A stretch of 64,000 bases of DNA from Bimastos eiseni (lineage: Eukaryota > Annelida > Clitellata > Crassiclitellata > Lumbricidae): the NCBI GenBank assembly GCA_959347315.1, contig OY365815.1, positions 496,001 to 560,000 on the forward strand, read 5' to 3'. The position numbers and the translations under genes are program-made. Below the pieces are notes generated by a model that had not been told where the DNA came from, made no database searches, and was given only the letters and a program-made list of their open reading frames with translations. Within the stretch, counting starts at the first letter, position 1. Every line of letters starts with the position of its first letter. Below are positions 21,930 to 33,316 of this stretch, piece after piece.

Positions 21930-22698
21930 GCTCTGGCCAACAAACATCCATCATACATTAAGGACGCCTATGACTTCATAAACAGAATCAGAGACACTAC
22001 AATAAAACCACACTATATCTTAGTCACAGGTGATGTCACAGCATTATATACAGATATGAACGTAGATAGAACCTTCACTTCTGTAAAAGAATTCTTCCGT
22101 AAAAATCCAAAAACTAACAGACTAGACGCTGAACTCTTAGAACTCCCGGAAATAGCAATGAAAACTGATGACTTCTCCTTCTGCAACAAACTCTTCCCAC
22201 AAATGTTTGGGACAGCTATGAGGGAAGAACCTTTGCACGTAACTTAGCAAACATGTACCTGGTAGAAGTTGACCAAAAAGCAATGGAGGCCTTCCACATT
22301 CACCCACTTGACTTCTTCCGGTTTCTTGACGATATCTCCTTCATATGGCCTGGTAATGTCGAGGAGCTAAAACAATATGAGGCATTTCTAAACTCTTTAA
22401 TCCTTGACATTACAGTAACCTTAACATACAATGACACTGAAATATTAACTTCCTCGACACAACGATTTCTTGATACACAGACCAGGACAGGACTACACTG
22501 CAGACGAGAGTTTATTTTAAACAGACAGACACGCACCAATTACTGCACAGCTCATCATTCCATCGCAAACACACATTCACTGGCATTCTGAATTCCCAAA
22601 TTTTAAGATTTAAGAGATTATCTTCATTTCATTTAGAACGGACTTCGATTACTCATGTAAGACACTATTTGACAGTCCGTTACACAGAGGATATATAG
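21930..22698 (+). pseudogene. U15: PLE RT fragment, mosaic
   Basis: The front half (F-T-S-V-K, E-L-P-E-I) copies U10. From about 22.4 kb the sequence follows the U8/U13 type (T-L-T-Y-N-D, S-S-T-Q-R). G-N-V replaces G-T-V after the Trp. The switch marks the end of the 6,908-bp block. Confidence 0.85.
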
Positions 22699-22742
22699 CA
22701 AACGACTACTAAAAGAAACTAAGACTAACACATAGACCAGAC

Positions 22743-22856
22743 GTGAAAAGAGTCCTAAAACTAAGACCACCGATAACAATCTCCTCCCTCCCAGTAGTCA
22801 TTCCGTACAACTCACTATCTATGCGCATATTTTATGAATGGAAGAAAATCCTCTGA
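22743..22856 (+). pseudogene. U15: EN remnant, deleted after 37 codons
   Basis: Junction as in U6 and U11, but followed by CCCTGACCCTAGGCCCAGG. It lacks the CCGTGACC and GCGCTGG changes of the other two. The third member of the deletion family therefore diverged separately. Confidence 0.84.
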
Positions 22857-22868
22857 CCCTGACCCTAG

Positions 22869-23636
22869 GCCCAGGCCAACAAACATCCATAATACATTAG
22901 GGACGCCCATGACCTCATAAACAGAGTCAGAGACACTACAATAAAACCACACTATATCTTAGTCACAGGTGATGTCACAGCATTATATACAGATATGAAC
23001 GTAGATAGCACCATCACTTCTGTAAAAGAATTCTTCCGTAAAAAACCAAAAACACACAGACCAGACGCTGAACTCTCAGAACTCCTCGAAATAGCAATGA
23101 AAACTGATGACTTCTCCTTCTGCAACAAACTCTTCCCACAAATGTTTGGGACAGCTATGAGGGAAGAACCTTTGCACGTCACTTAGCAAACATGTACCTG
23201 GTAGAATTTGACCAAAAAGCAATGGAGGCCTTCCACATTCACCCACTTGACTTCTTCCGGTTTCTTGACGATATCTCCTTCATATGGCCTGGTACTGTCG
23301 AGGAGCTAAAACAATATGAGGCATTTCTAAACTCTTTAATCCTTGACATTACAGTAACCTTAACATACAATGACACTGAAATATTAACTTCCTCGACACA
23401 ACGATTTCTAGATACACAGACCAGGACAGGACTACACTGCAGACGAGAGTTTATTTTAAACAGACAGACACGCACCAATTACTGCACAGCTCATCATTCC
23501 ATCCCAAACACACATTCACTGGCATTCTGAATTCCCAAATTTTAAGATTTAAGAGATTATCTTCATTTCATTTAGATCGGATTCGATTACTCATGTAAGA
23601 CACTATTTGACAGTCCGATACACAGAGGATATATAG
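22869..23636 (+). pseudogene. U16: PLE RT fragment
   Basis: The motif A part reads K-K-P-K-T-H-R in place of K-N-P-K-T-N-R. The LDD part keeps Trp, has the TA insertion and has the 1-bp thumb deletion of U8/U13. Confidence 0.85.
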
Positions 23637-23680
23637 CAAACGACTACTAAAAGAAACTAAGACTAACACATGGACCAGAC

Positions 23681-24280
23681 GTGAAAAGAGTCCTAAAACT
23701 AAGAACACCGATAACAAACTCCTCCCTCCCAGTAGTCATTCCGTACAACCCACTATCTATGCGCATATTTTATGAATGGAAGAAAATCCTCATGCAAGAT
23801 AATAATACACTGCAGCATTACCGCATAATACCAGCCTACTCTAGAAATAGGAACCTAAAAGAATTACTAACTCCACGTAAAAACAAGCCTATAAAATCCA
23901 CGCAAAATACTAACATAGGTTCAAACAAATGTACCACACCTTTATGCACACAATCATGCCCATACATAACAGTCTCCAAAACATACTCAAGCACATACAC
24001 ACGCCGCAAGTACACCATAATCAAGCGACTAGGCTGCCAAGGCACTAACACAATCTACCTAATAACTTGTGGCACCTGCAACGAACAATACATAGACCAC
24101 ACACAAGGCAAAGTAGTAGAAGGCCCATTAGAACACATCCACAATATAACGAATCAGCATAATAACCCACTAGCAAACCACTTCAACTCAAACAACCACT
24201 CACTAGAAAATGTTACAGTTATGCCAACAGTCACTGTTGCTGCATTAGAAATGGCTCTTTTCAGGCCAACAGTAATATAA
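23681..24280 (+). pseudogene. U16: GIY-YIG endonuclease, long subtype, open frame
   Basis: 199 codons with private changes: K-C-T-T-P-L-C, C-G-T-C-N and E-G-P-L-E-H. The downstream linker has a short TCA tract. Confidence 0.86.
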
Positions 24281-24589
24281 TAGGTAGGCCTTCTATGGGT
24301 TATTACGCTTATTTGTGATATTGTGGATGTGTTCTAATAGGCCTTCTATTCGTCCTCATCAAACTCATCAGCATTGGCATTGCATCGTCGTCATCATTAT
24401 CCTCACCATCATCATCATCATCATCATCACCACCACCCCAACCATTACCGCCATGATCACATCCACCAGCACCATTGTCATAAGCATCATCAGACCTCAC
24501 CCGCCATCTGTGATTCTCCCATCAACGAACTGTGCCCGTCCTCAACAATCACCTCGTGATTCGACACCTAACCCTGACCCTGACCCTAG

Positions 24590-25356
24590 GCCCTGGCCAA
24601 CAAACATCCATCATACATTCAGGACGCCTATGACCTCATAAACAGAATCAGAGACACTACAATAAAACCACACTATATCTTAGTCACAGGTGATGTCACA
24701 GCATTATATACAGATATGAACGTAGATAGAACCATCACTACTGTAAAAGAATTCTTCCGTAAAAATCCAAAAACTAACAGACTAGACGCTGAACTCTTAG
24801 AACTCCTGGAAATAGCAATGAAAACTGATGACTTCTCCTTCTGCAACAAACTCTTCCCACAAATGTTTGGGACAGCTATGGGGGAAGAAACTTTGCACGT
24901 GACTTAGCAAACATGTACCTGGTAGAATTTGAGCAAAAAGCAATGGAGGCCTTCCACATTCACCCACTTGACTTTTTCAGGTTTCTTGACGATATCTTCT
25001 TCATATGGCCCGGTACTGTCGAGGTGCTAAAACAATATGAGGCATTTATAAATTCTTTAATCCCTGACATTACAGTAACCTTAACATACAATGACACTGA
25101 AATTAACTTCCTTGACACAACGATTTCTAGATACACAGACCAGGACAGGACTACACTGCAGACGAGAGTTTATTTTAAACAGACAGACACGCACCAATTA
25201 CTGCACAGCTCATCATTCCATCCCAAACACACATTCACTGGCATTCTGAAATCCCAAATTTTAAGATTTAAGAGATTATCTTCATTTAATTTAGAACGGA
25301 CTTCGATTACTCATGTAAGACACTATTTGACAGTCCGTTACACAGAGGATATATAG
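24590..25356 (+). pseudogene. U17: PLE RT fragment, LDD part fully open
   Basis: 147-codon LDD-to-thumb frame (24913-25356) with D-I-F-F-I-W, closer to the usual PLE form of motif C. G-T-V-E-V-L replaces G-T-V-E-E-L. Confidence 0.87.
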
Positions 25357-25400
25357 CAAACGACTACTAAGGGAAACTAAGACTAACACATGGACCAGAC

Positions 25401-25991
25401 GTGAAAAGAGTCCTAAAACTAAGAACACCGATAACAATCTCCTCCCTCCCAGTAGTCATTCCGTACAACCCACTATCTATGCGCATATTTTATGAATGGA
25501 AGAAAATCCTCATTCAAGATAATAATACACGGCAGCATTACCGCATAATACCAGCCCACTCTAGAAATAGGAACCTAAAAGCTCCACGTAAAAATAAGCC
25601 TATAAAACACACGCAAAATACTAACATAGGTTCAAACAAATGTAACACACCTTCATGCACACAATCATTCCCATACGCAACAGTCTCCAAAACATACTCA
25701 ACCACATACACACGCCGCAAGTACACCATAATCAAGCGACTAGGCTGCCAAGGCACTAACACAATCTACCTAATAACTTGTAGCGCCTGCAACGAACAAT
25801 ACATAGACCACACACAAGGCAAAGTAGTAGAAGGCCTATGAGAACACATCCACAATATAACGAATCAGCATAATAACCCACTAGCAAACCACTTCAACTC
25901 AAACAACCACTCACTAGAAAATGTTACAGTTATGCCAACAGTCACTGTTGCTGCATTAGAAATGGCTCTTTTCAGGCCAACAGTAATATAA
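25401..25991 (+). pseudogene. U17: GIY-YIG endonuclease, short subtype, zinc Cys lost
   Basis: TGA at 25839-25841. One of the linker cysteines is Phe (C-T-Q-S-F-P-Y). It also has L-I-Q-D and T-R-Q-H changes. U21 has all three changes. Confidence 0.86.
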
Positions 25992-26113
25992 TAGGTAGGC
26001 TTTCTGTGGGTTATTACGCTTATTTGTTATATTGTGGATGTGTTCTAATAGGCGTTCTATTCGTCCTCATCAAACTCAGCAGCATCGGCACTGCATCGTC
26101 GTCATCATCATCC

Positions 26114-26144
<31 letters not shown>

Positions 26145-26333
26145 AATCATCATCATCATCATCATCATCATCACCACCACCCCAGCCATTACCGCCATGA
26201 TCACATCCACCAGCACCATTATCATATGTATCATCAGACCTCACCCGCCATCTGTGATTCTCCCACCAACGAACTGTGCCCGTGCTCAACAATCACCTCG
26301 TGATTCGACACCTAACCCTGACCCTGACCCTAG

Positions 26334-26651
26334 GCCCTGGCCAACAAACATCCATCATACATTAAGGACGCCTATGACTTCATAAACAGAATCAGAGACA
26401 CCACAATAAAACCACACTATATCTTAGTCACAGGTGATGTAACAGCATTATATACAGATATGAACGTAGATAGAACCATCACTACTGTAAAAGAATTCTT
26501 CCGTAAAAATCCAAAAACCAACAGACTAGACGCTGAACTCTTAGAACTCCTGGAAATAGCAATGAAAACTGATGACTTCTCCTTCTGCAACAAACTCTTC
26601 CCACAAATGTTTCGGACAGCTATGAGGGAAGAACCATTGCACGTAACTTAG
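26334..26651 (+). pseudogene. U18: PLE RT motif A part
   Basis: Carries S-Y-I, motif A and an altered F-R-T-A-M-R in place of F-G-T-A-M-G. It is cut from the next segment by the frame break shared by the whole array. Confidence 0.87.
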
Positions 26652-26656
26652 CAAAC

Positions 26657-27742
26657 ATGTACCTGTTAGAATTTGACCAAAAAGCAATGGAGGCCTTCCA
26701 CATTCACCCACTTGACTTCTTCCGGATTCTTGACGATATCTCCTTTATATGGCCCGGTACTGTCGAGGAGCTAAAACAATATGAGGCATTTCTAAATTCT
26801 TTAATCCCTGACATTACAGTAACCTTAACATACAATGACACTGATATTAACTTCCTTGACACAACGATTTCTAGATACACAGACCAGGACAGGACTACAC
26901 TGCAGACGAGAGTTTATTTTAAACAGACAGACACGCACCAATTACTGCACAGCTCATCATTCCATCCCAAACACACATTCACTACCATTCTGAAATGGCA
27001 AATTTTAAGATTTAAGAGATTATCTTCATTTAATTTAGAACGAACTTCGATTACTCATGTAAGACACTATTTGACAGTCCGATACACAGAGGATATAGCA
27101 AACGACTACTACGGGAAACTAAGACTAACACATGGACCAGACGTGAAAAGAGTCCTAAAACTAAGAACACCGATAACAAACTCCTCCCTCCCAGTAGTCA
27201 TTCCGTACAACCCACTATCTATGCGCATATTTTATGAATGGAAGAAATTCCTCATGCAAGATAATAATACACTGCAGCATTACCGCATAATACCAGCCCA
27301 CTCTAGAAATAGGAACCTAAAAGAATTACTAGCTCCACGTAAAAATAAGCCTATAAAACACACGCAAAATACTAACATAGGTTCAAACAAATGTAACACA
27401 CCTTCATGCACACAATCATGCCCATACGCAACAGTCTCCAAAACATACTCAAGCACATACACACGCCGCAAGTACACCATAATCAAGCGACTAGGCTGCC
27501 AAGGCACTAACACAATCTACCTAATAACTTGTAGCGCCTGCAACGAACAATATATAGACCTCACACAAGGCAAAGCAGTAGAAGGCCTATTAGAACACAT
27601 CCACAATATAACGAATCAGCATAATAACCCACTAGCAAACCACTTCAACTCAAACAACCACTCACTAGAAAATGTTACAGTTATGCCAACAGTCACTGTT
27701 GCTGCATTAGAAATGGCTCTTTTCAGGCCAACAGTAATATAA
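26657..27742 (+). CDS. U18: continuous PLE RT (motif C-thumb) + GIY-YIG EN frame, 361 codons
   Basis: One of two units in which the second half of the RT and the EN read through without a stop. Residues 22-32 hold motif C (F-R-I-L-D-D-I-S-F-I-W), residues 64-68 I-N-F-L-D, residues 87-106 the Y-F-K-Q-T-D-T-H and S-F-H-P-K-H thumb motifs, and 112-121 the W-Q-I-L-R-F-K-R helix. The frame continues through A-N-D-Y-Y-G-K-L-R into the EN because this unit lacks the TA insertion at the end of the thumb and reads TAC rather than TAA. EN cysteines are at 246, 251, 255, 281, 292 and 295. The YIG strand is Y-I-D-L-T (299-303) and Gly310 replaces the catalytic Arg. The open frame in fact begins upstream of the ATG, at R-T-I-A-R-N-L-A-N. 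It is probably a preserved fragment, not an expressed gene. Confidence 0.8.
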   Translation: MYLLEFDQKAMEAFHIHPLDFFRILDDISFIWPGTVEELKQYEAFLNSLIPDITVTLTYNDTDINFLDTTISRYTDQDRTTLQTRVYFKQTDTHQLLHSSSFHPKHTFTTILKWQILRFKRLSSFNLERTSITHVRHYLTVRYTEDIANDYYGKLRLTHGPDVKRVLKLRTPITNSSLPVVIPYNPLSMRIFYEWKKFLMQDNNTLQHYRIIPAHSRNRNLKELLAPRKNKPIKHTQNTNIGSNKCNTPSCTQSCPYATVSKTYSSTYTRRKYTIIKRLGCQGTNTIYLITCSACNEQYIDLTQGKAVEGLLEHIHNITNQHNNPLANHFNSNNHSLENVTVMPTVTVAALEMALFRPTVI

Positions 27743-28084
27743 TAGGTAGGCCTTCTGTGGGTTATTACGCTTATTTGTTATATTGTGGATGTGTTCTAAT
27801 AGGCCTTCTATTCGTCCTCATCAAACTCAGCAGCATCGGCACTGCATCGTCGTCATCATCATCCTCACCATCATCATCATCATCATCATCATCATAATCA
27901 TCATCATCATCATCATCATCATCACCACCACCCCAGCCATTACCGCCATGATCACATCCACCAGCACCATTATCATATGTATCATCAGACCTCACCCGCC
28001 ATCTGTGATTCTCCCACCAACGAACTGTGCCCGTGCTCAACAATCACCTCGTGATTCGACACCTAACCCTGACCCTGACCCTAG

Positions 28085-28402
28085 GCCCTGGCCAACAAAC
28101 ATCCATCATACATTAAGGACGCCTATGACTTCATAAACAGAATCAGAGACACCACAATAAAACCACACTATATCTTAGTCACAGGTGATGTAACAGCATT
28201 ATATACAGATATGAACGTAGATAGAACCATCACTACTGTAAAAGAATTCTTCCGTAAAAATCCAAAAACCAACAGACTAGACGCTGAACTCTTAGAACTC
28301 CTGGAAATAGCAATGAAAACTGATGACTTCTCCTTCTGCAACAAACTCTTCCCACAAATGTTTCGGACAGCTATGAGGGAAGAACCATTGCACGTAACTT
28401 AG
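28085..28402 (+). pseudogene. U19: PLE RT motif A part
   Basis: Same protein as the U18 part, 1,751 bp downstream, with the F-R-T-A-M-R change. Confidence 0.87.
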
Positions 28403-28407
28403 CAAAC

Positions 28408-29493
28408 ATGTACCTGTTAGAATTTGACCAAAAAGCAATGGAGGCCTTCCACATTCACCCACTTGACTTCTTCCGGATTCTTGACGATATCTCCTTTATA
28501 TGGCCCGGTACTGTCGAGGAGCTAAAACAATATGAGGCATTTCTAAACTCTTTAATCCCTGACATTACAGTAACCTTAACATACAATGACACTGATATTA
28601 ACTTCCTTGACACAACGATTTCTAGATACACAGACCAGGACAGGACTACACTGCAGACGAGAGTTTATTTTAAACAGACAGACACGCACCAATTACTGCA
28701 CAGCTCATCATTCCATCCCAAACACACATTCACTACCATTCTGAAATGGCAAATTTTAAGATTTAAGAGATTATCTTCATTTAATTTAGAACGAACTTCG
28801 ATTACTCATGTAAGACACTATTTGACAGTCCGATACACAGAGGATATAGCAAACGACTACTACGGGAAACTAAGACTAACACATGGACCAGACGTGAAAA
28901 GAGTCCTAAAACTAAGAACACCGATAACAAACTCCTCCCTCCCAGTAGTCATTCCGTACAACCCACTATCTATGCGCATATTTTATGAATGGAAGAAATT
29001 CCTCATGCAAGATAATAATACACTGCAGCATTACCGCATAATACCAGCCCACTCTAGAAATAGGAACCTAAAAGAATTACTAGCTCCACGTAAAAATAAG
29101 CCTATAAAACACACGCAAAATACTAACATAGGTTCAAACAAATGTAACACACCTTCATGCACACAATCATGCCCATACGCAACAGTCTCCAAAACATACT
29201 CAAGCACATACACACGCCGCAAGTACACCATAATCAAGCGACTAGGCTGCCAAGGCACTAACACAATCTACCTAATAACTTGTAGCGCCTGCAACGAACA
29301 ATATATAGACCACACACAAGGCAAAGCAGTAGAAGGCCTATTAGAACACATCCACAATATAACGAATCAGCATAATAACCCACTAGCAAACCACTTCAAC
29401 TCAAACAACCACTCACTAGAAAATGTTACAGTTATGCCAACAGTCACTGTTGCTGCATTAGAAATGGCTCTTTTCAGGCCAACAGTAATATAA
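28408..29493 (+). CDS. U19: continuous PLE RT (motif C-thumb) + GIY-YIG EN frame, 361 codons
   Basis: Tandem duplicate of the U18 frame. The visible protein difference is Y-I-D-H-T where U18 has Y-I-D-L-T. It preserves the full order motif C, I-N-F-L-D, thumb, P-V-V-I-P-Y linker, Cys-rich segment and GIY-YIG, and is the best reference for the element. The EN active-site Gly and Arg positions are still Asp and Gly. No promoter or start codon context is visible, and the upstream RT half is absent. Confidence 0.8.
   Translation: MYLLEFDQKAMEAFHIHPLDFFRILDDISFIWPGTVEELKQYEAFLNSLIPDITVTLTYNDTDINFLDTTISRYTDQDRTTLQTRVYFKQTDTHQLLHSSSFHPKHTFTTILKWQILRFKRLSSFNLERTSITHVRHYLTVRYTEDIANDYYGKLRLTHGPDVKRVLKLRTPITNSSLPVVIPYNPLSMRIFYEWKKFLMQDNNTLQHYRIIPAHSRNRNLKELLAPRKNKPIKHTQNTNIGSNKCNTPSCTQSCPYATVSKTYSSTYTRRKYTIIKRLGCQGTNTIYLITCSACNEQYIDHTQGKAVEGLLEHIHNITNQHNNPLANHFNSNNHSLENVTVMPTVTVAALEMALFRPTVI
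29330..29383 (+). repeat. Inverted repeat, arm 1 (inside EN), unit U19
   Basis: Best-preserved example: 51 of 54 bases match the reverse complement of 29508-29561, and the first 34 match without a gap or mismatch. Confidence 0.92.
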
Positions 29494-29507
29494 TAGGTAG
29501 GCCTTCT

Positions 29508-29561
29508 GTGGGTTATTACGCTTATTTGTTATATTGTGGATGTGTTCTAATAGGCCTTCTA
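29508..29561 (-). repeat. Inverted repeat, arm 2 (linker), unit U19
   Basis: Reverse-complement partner of 29330-29383. Beyond the arms neither flank continues to match, so the inverted copy has sharp ends. Confidence 0.92.
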
Positions 29562-29829
29562 TTCGTCCTCATCAAACTCAGCAGCATCGGCACTGCATCG
29601 TCGTCATCATCATCCTCACCATCATCATCATCATCATCATCATCATAATCATTATCATCATCATCATCACCACCACCCCAACCATTACCGCCATGATCAC
29701 ATCCACCAGCACCAATATCATTAGCATCATCAGACCTCACCCGCCATCTGTGATTCTCCCATCAACGAACTGTGCCCGTGCTCAACAATCACCTCGTGAC
29801 TCGACACCTAACCCTGACCCTGACCCTAG

Positions 29830-30598
29830 GCCCTGGCCAACAAACATCCATCATACATTCAGGACGCCTATGACTTCATATACAGAATCAGAGACACTAC
29901 AATAAAACCAAACTATATCTTAGTCACAGGTGATGTCACAGCATTATATACAGATATGAACGTAGATAGAACCATCACTACTGTAAAAGAATTCTTCCGT
30001 AAAAATCCAAAAACTAACAGACCAGACGCTGAACTCTTAGAACTCCTGGAAATAGCAATGAAAACTGATGACTTCTCCTTCTGCAACAAACTCTTCCCAC
30101 AAATGTTTGGGACAGCTATGGGGGAAGAACCTTTGCGCGTTACTTAGCAAACATGTACCTGGTAGAATTTGACCAAAAAGCAATGGAGGCCTTCCACATT
30201 CACCCACTTGACTTCTTCCGGTTTCTTGACGATATCTCCTTCATATGACCCGGTACTGTCGAGGAGCTAAAACAATATGAGGCATTTCTAAATTCTTTAA
30301 TCACTGACATTACAGTAACCTTAACATACAATGACACTGAAATATTAACTTCCTTGACACAACGACTTCTAGATACACAGTCCAGGACAGGACTACACTG
30401 CAGACGAGAGTTTATTTTAAACAGACAGACACGCACCATTTACTGCACAGCTCATCATTCCATCCCAAACACACATTCACTGGCATTCTGAAATCCCAAA
30501 TTTTAAGATTTAAGAGATTATCTTCATTTAATTTAGAACGGACTTCGATTACTCATGTAAGACACTATTTGACAGTCCGATACACAGAGGATATATAG
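29830..30598 (+). pseudogene. U20: PLE RT fragment, broken
   Basis: Motif A part ends G-E-E-P-L-R-V-T. The LDD part has the Trp-to-stop TGA at 30246-30248 and the TA insertion. It is the only left-end-type RT inside the 24.4-35 kb region. Confidence 0.86.
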
Positions 30599-30612
30599 CA
30601 AACGACTACTAA

Positions 30613-31233
30613 GTGAAACTAAGACTAACTCATGGACTAGACGTGAAAAGAGTCCTAAAACTAAGAACACCGATAACAATCTCCTCCCTCCCAGTAGTCA
30701 TTCCGTACAACCCACTATCTATGCGCATATTATATGAATGGAAGAAATTCCTCATGCAAGATAATAATACACTGCAGCATTACCGCATAATACCAGCCCA
30801 CTCTAGAAATAGGAACCTAAAAGCTCCACGTAAAAATAAGCCTATAAAACACACGCAAAATACTAACATAGGTTCAAACAAATGTAACACACCTTCACGC
30901 ACACAATCATGCCCATACGCAACAGTCTCCAAAACATACTCAACCACATACACACGCCGCAAGTACACCATAATCAAGCGACTAGGCTGCCAAGGCACTA
31001 ACACAATCTACCTAATAACTTGTAGCGCCTGCAACGAACAATACATAGACCACACACAAGGCAAAGTAGTAGAAGGCCTATTAGAACACATCCACAATAT
31101 AACGAATCAGCATAATAACCCACTAGCAAACCACTTCAACTCAAACAACCACTCACTAGAAAATGTTACAGTTATGCCAACAGTCACTGTTGCTGCATTA
31201 GAAATGGCTCTTTTCAGGCCAACAGTAATATAA
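30613..31233 (+). pseudogene. U20: GIY-YIG endonuclease, short form, open for 206 codons
   Basis: It lacks the ELL codons but keeps Leu in the E-G-L-L-E-H helix, so the frame is complete to the usual end. One zinc-linker Cys is Arg (P-S-R-T-Q). It has L-D-V-K-R for P-D-V-K-R, shared only with U36. Confidence 0.86.
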
Positions 31234-31572
31234 TAGGTAGGCCTTCTGTGGGTTATTACGCTTATTTGTTATATTGTGGATGTGTCCTAATAGGCCTTCT
31301 ATTCGTCCTCATCAAACTCAGCAGCATCGGCACTGCATCGTCGTCATCATCATCCTCACCATCATCATCATCATCATCATCATCATCATAATCATCATCA
31401 TCATCATCATCACCACCACCCCAACCATTACCGCCATGATCACATCCACCAGCACCATTGTCATAAGCATCATCAGACCTCACCCGCCATCTGTGATTCT
31501 CCCATCAACGAACTGTGCCCGTCCTCAACAATCACCTCGTGATTCGACACCTAACCCTGACCCTGACCCTAG

Positions 31573-32339
31573 GCCCTGGCCAACAAACATCCATCATACA
31601 TTCAGGACGCCTATGACCTCATAAACAGAATCAGAGACACTACAATAAAACCACACTATATCTTAGTCACAGGTGATGTCACAGCATTATATACAGATAT
31701 GAACGTAGATAGAACCATCACTACTGTAAAAGAATTCTTCCGTAAAAATCCAAAAACTAACAGACTAGACGCTGAACTCTTAGAACTCCTGGAAATAGCA
31801 ATGAAAACTGATGACTTCTCCTTCTGCAACAAACTCTTCCCACAAATGTTTGGGACAGCTATGGGGGAAGAAACTTTGCACGTGACTTAGCAAACATGTA
31901 CCTGGTAGAATTTGAGCAAAAAGCAATGGAGGCCTTCCACATTCACCCACTTGACTTTTTCAGGTTTCTTGACGATATCTTCTTCATATGGCCCGGTACT
32001 GTCGAGGAGCTAAAACAATATGAGGCATTTATAAATTCTTTAATCCCTGACATTACAGTAACCTTAACATACAATGACACTGAAATTAACTTCCTTGACA
32101 CAACGATTTCTAGATACACAGACCAGGACAGGACTACACTGCAGACGAGAGTTTATTTTAAACAGACAGACACGCACCAATTACTGCACAGCTCATCATT
32201 CCATCCCAAACACACATTCACTGGCATTCTGAAATCCCAAATTTTAAGATTTAAGAGATTATCTTCATTTAATTTAGAACGGACTTCGATTACTCATGTA
32301 AGACACTATTTGACAGTCCGTTACACAGAGGATATATAG
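31573..32339 (+). pseudogene. U21: PLE RT fragment, LDD part fully open
   Basis: 6,983-bp copy of U17 (frame 31896-32339), with G-T-V-E-E-L at the site where U17 has Val. Confidence 0.86.
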
Positions 32340-32383
32340 CAAACGACTACTAAGGGAAACTAAGACTAACACATGGACCAGAC

Positions 32384-32974
32384 GTGAAAAGAGTCCTAAA
32401 ACTAAGAACACCGATAACAATCTCCTCCCTCCCAGTAGTCATTCCGTACAACCCACTATCTATGCGCATATTTTATGAATGGAAGAAAATCCTCATTCAA
32501 GATAATAATACACGGCAGCATTACCGCATAATACCAGCCCACTCTAGAAATAGGAACCTAAAAGCTCCACGTAAAAATAAGCCTATAAAACACACGCAAA
32601 ATACTAACATAGGTTCAAACAAATGTAACACACCTTCATGCACACAATCATTCCCATACGCAACAGTCTCCAAAACATACTCAACCACATACACACGCCG
32701 CAAGTACACCATAATCAAGCGACTAGGCTGCCAAGGCACTAACACAATCTACCTAATAACTTGTAGCGCCTGCAACGAACAATACATAGACCACACACAA
32801 GGCAAAGTAGTAGAAGGCCTATGAGAACACATCCACAATATAACGAATGAGCATAATAACCCACTAGCAAACCACTTCAACTCAAACAACCACTCACTAG
32901 AAAATGTTACAGTTATGCCAACAGTCACTGTTGCTGCATTAGAAATGGCTCTTTTCAGGCCAACAGTAATATAA
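32384..32974 (+). pseudogene. U21: GIY-YIG endonuclease, short subtype, zinc Cys lost
   Basis: Copy of U17 with the Cys-to-Phe change and TGA at 32822-32824. After the stop it reads N-E-H, the central-subfamily form, where U17 has N-Q-H. This is a small conversion tract. Confidence 0.86.
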
Positions 32975-33316
32975 TAGGTAGGCTTTCTGTGGGTTATTAC
33001 GCTTATTTGTTATATTGTGGATGTGTTCTAATAGGCGTTCTATTCGTCCTCATCAAACTCAGCAGCATCGGCACTGCATCGTCGTCATCATCATCCTCAC
33101 CATCATCATCATCATCATCATCATCATAATCATCATCATCATCATCATCATCATCACCACCACCCCAGCCATTACCGCCATGATCACATCCACCAGCACC
33201 ATTATCATATGTATCATCAGACCTCACCCGCCATCTGTGATTCTCCCACCAACGAACTGTGCCCGTGCTCAACAATCACCTCGTGATTCGACACCTAACC
33301 CTGACCCTGACCCTAG

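Larger units (their letters stand above)
10614..22420 (+). repeat. Higher-order repeat: five-unit block with 6,908-bp period
   Basis: Frames at 10896, 11093, 11693, 12379, 13420, 14105, 15148 and 15345 recur 6,908 bp later at 17804, 18001, 18601, 19287, 20328, 21013, 22056 and 22253. The block contains two kinds of EN-deleted unit. The match fades inside U15 at about 22.35-22.42 kb, where the second copy switches to a different unit type. The left limit is approximate. Confidence 0.9.
24460..27800 (+). repeat. Higher-order block, first copy (offset 6,983 bp)
   Basis: Frames at 24716, 24913, 25401, 26032, 26460 and 26657 recur 6,983 bp later at 31699, 31896, 32384, 33015, 33443 and 33640. Limits are approximate; the matching copy is about 31443-34780. 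Confidence 0.85.
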
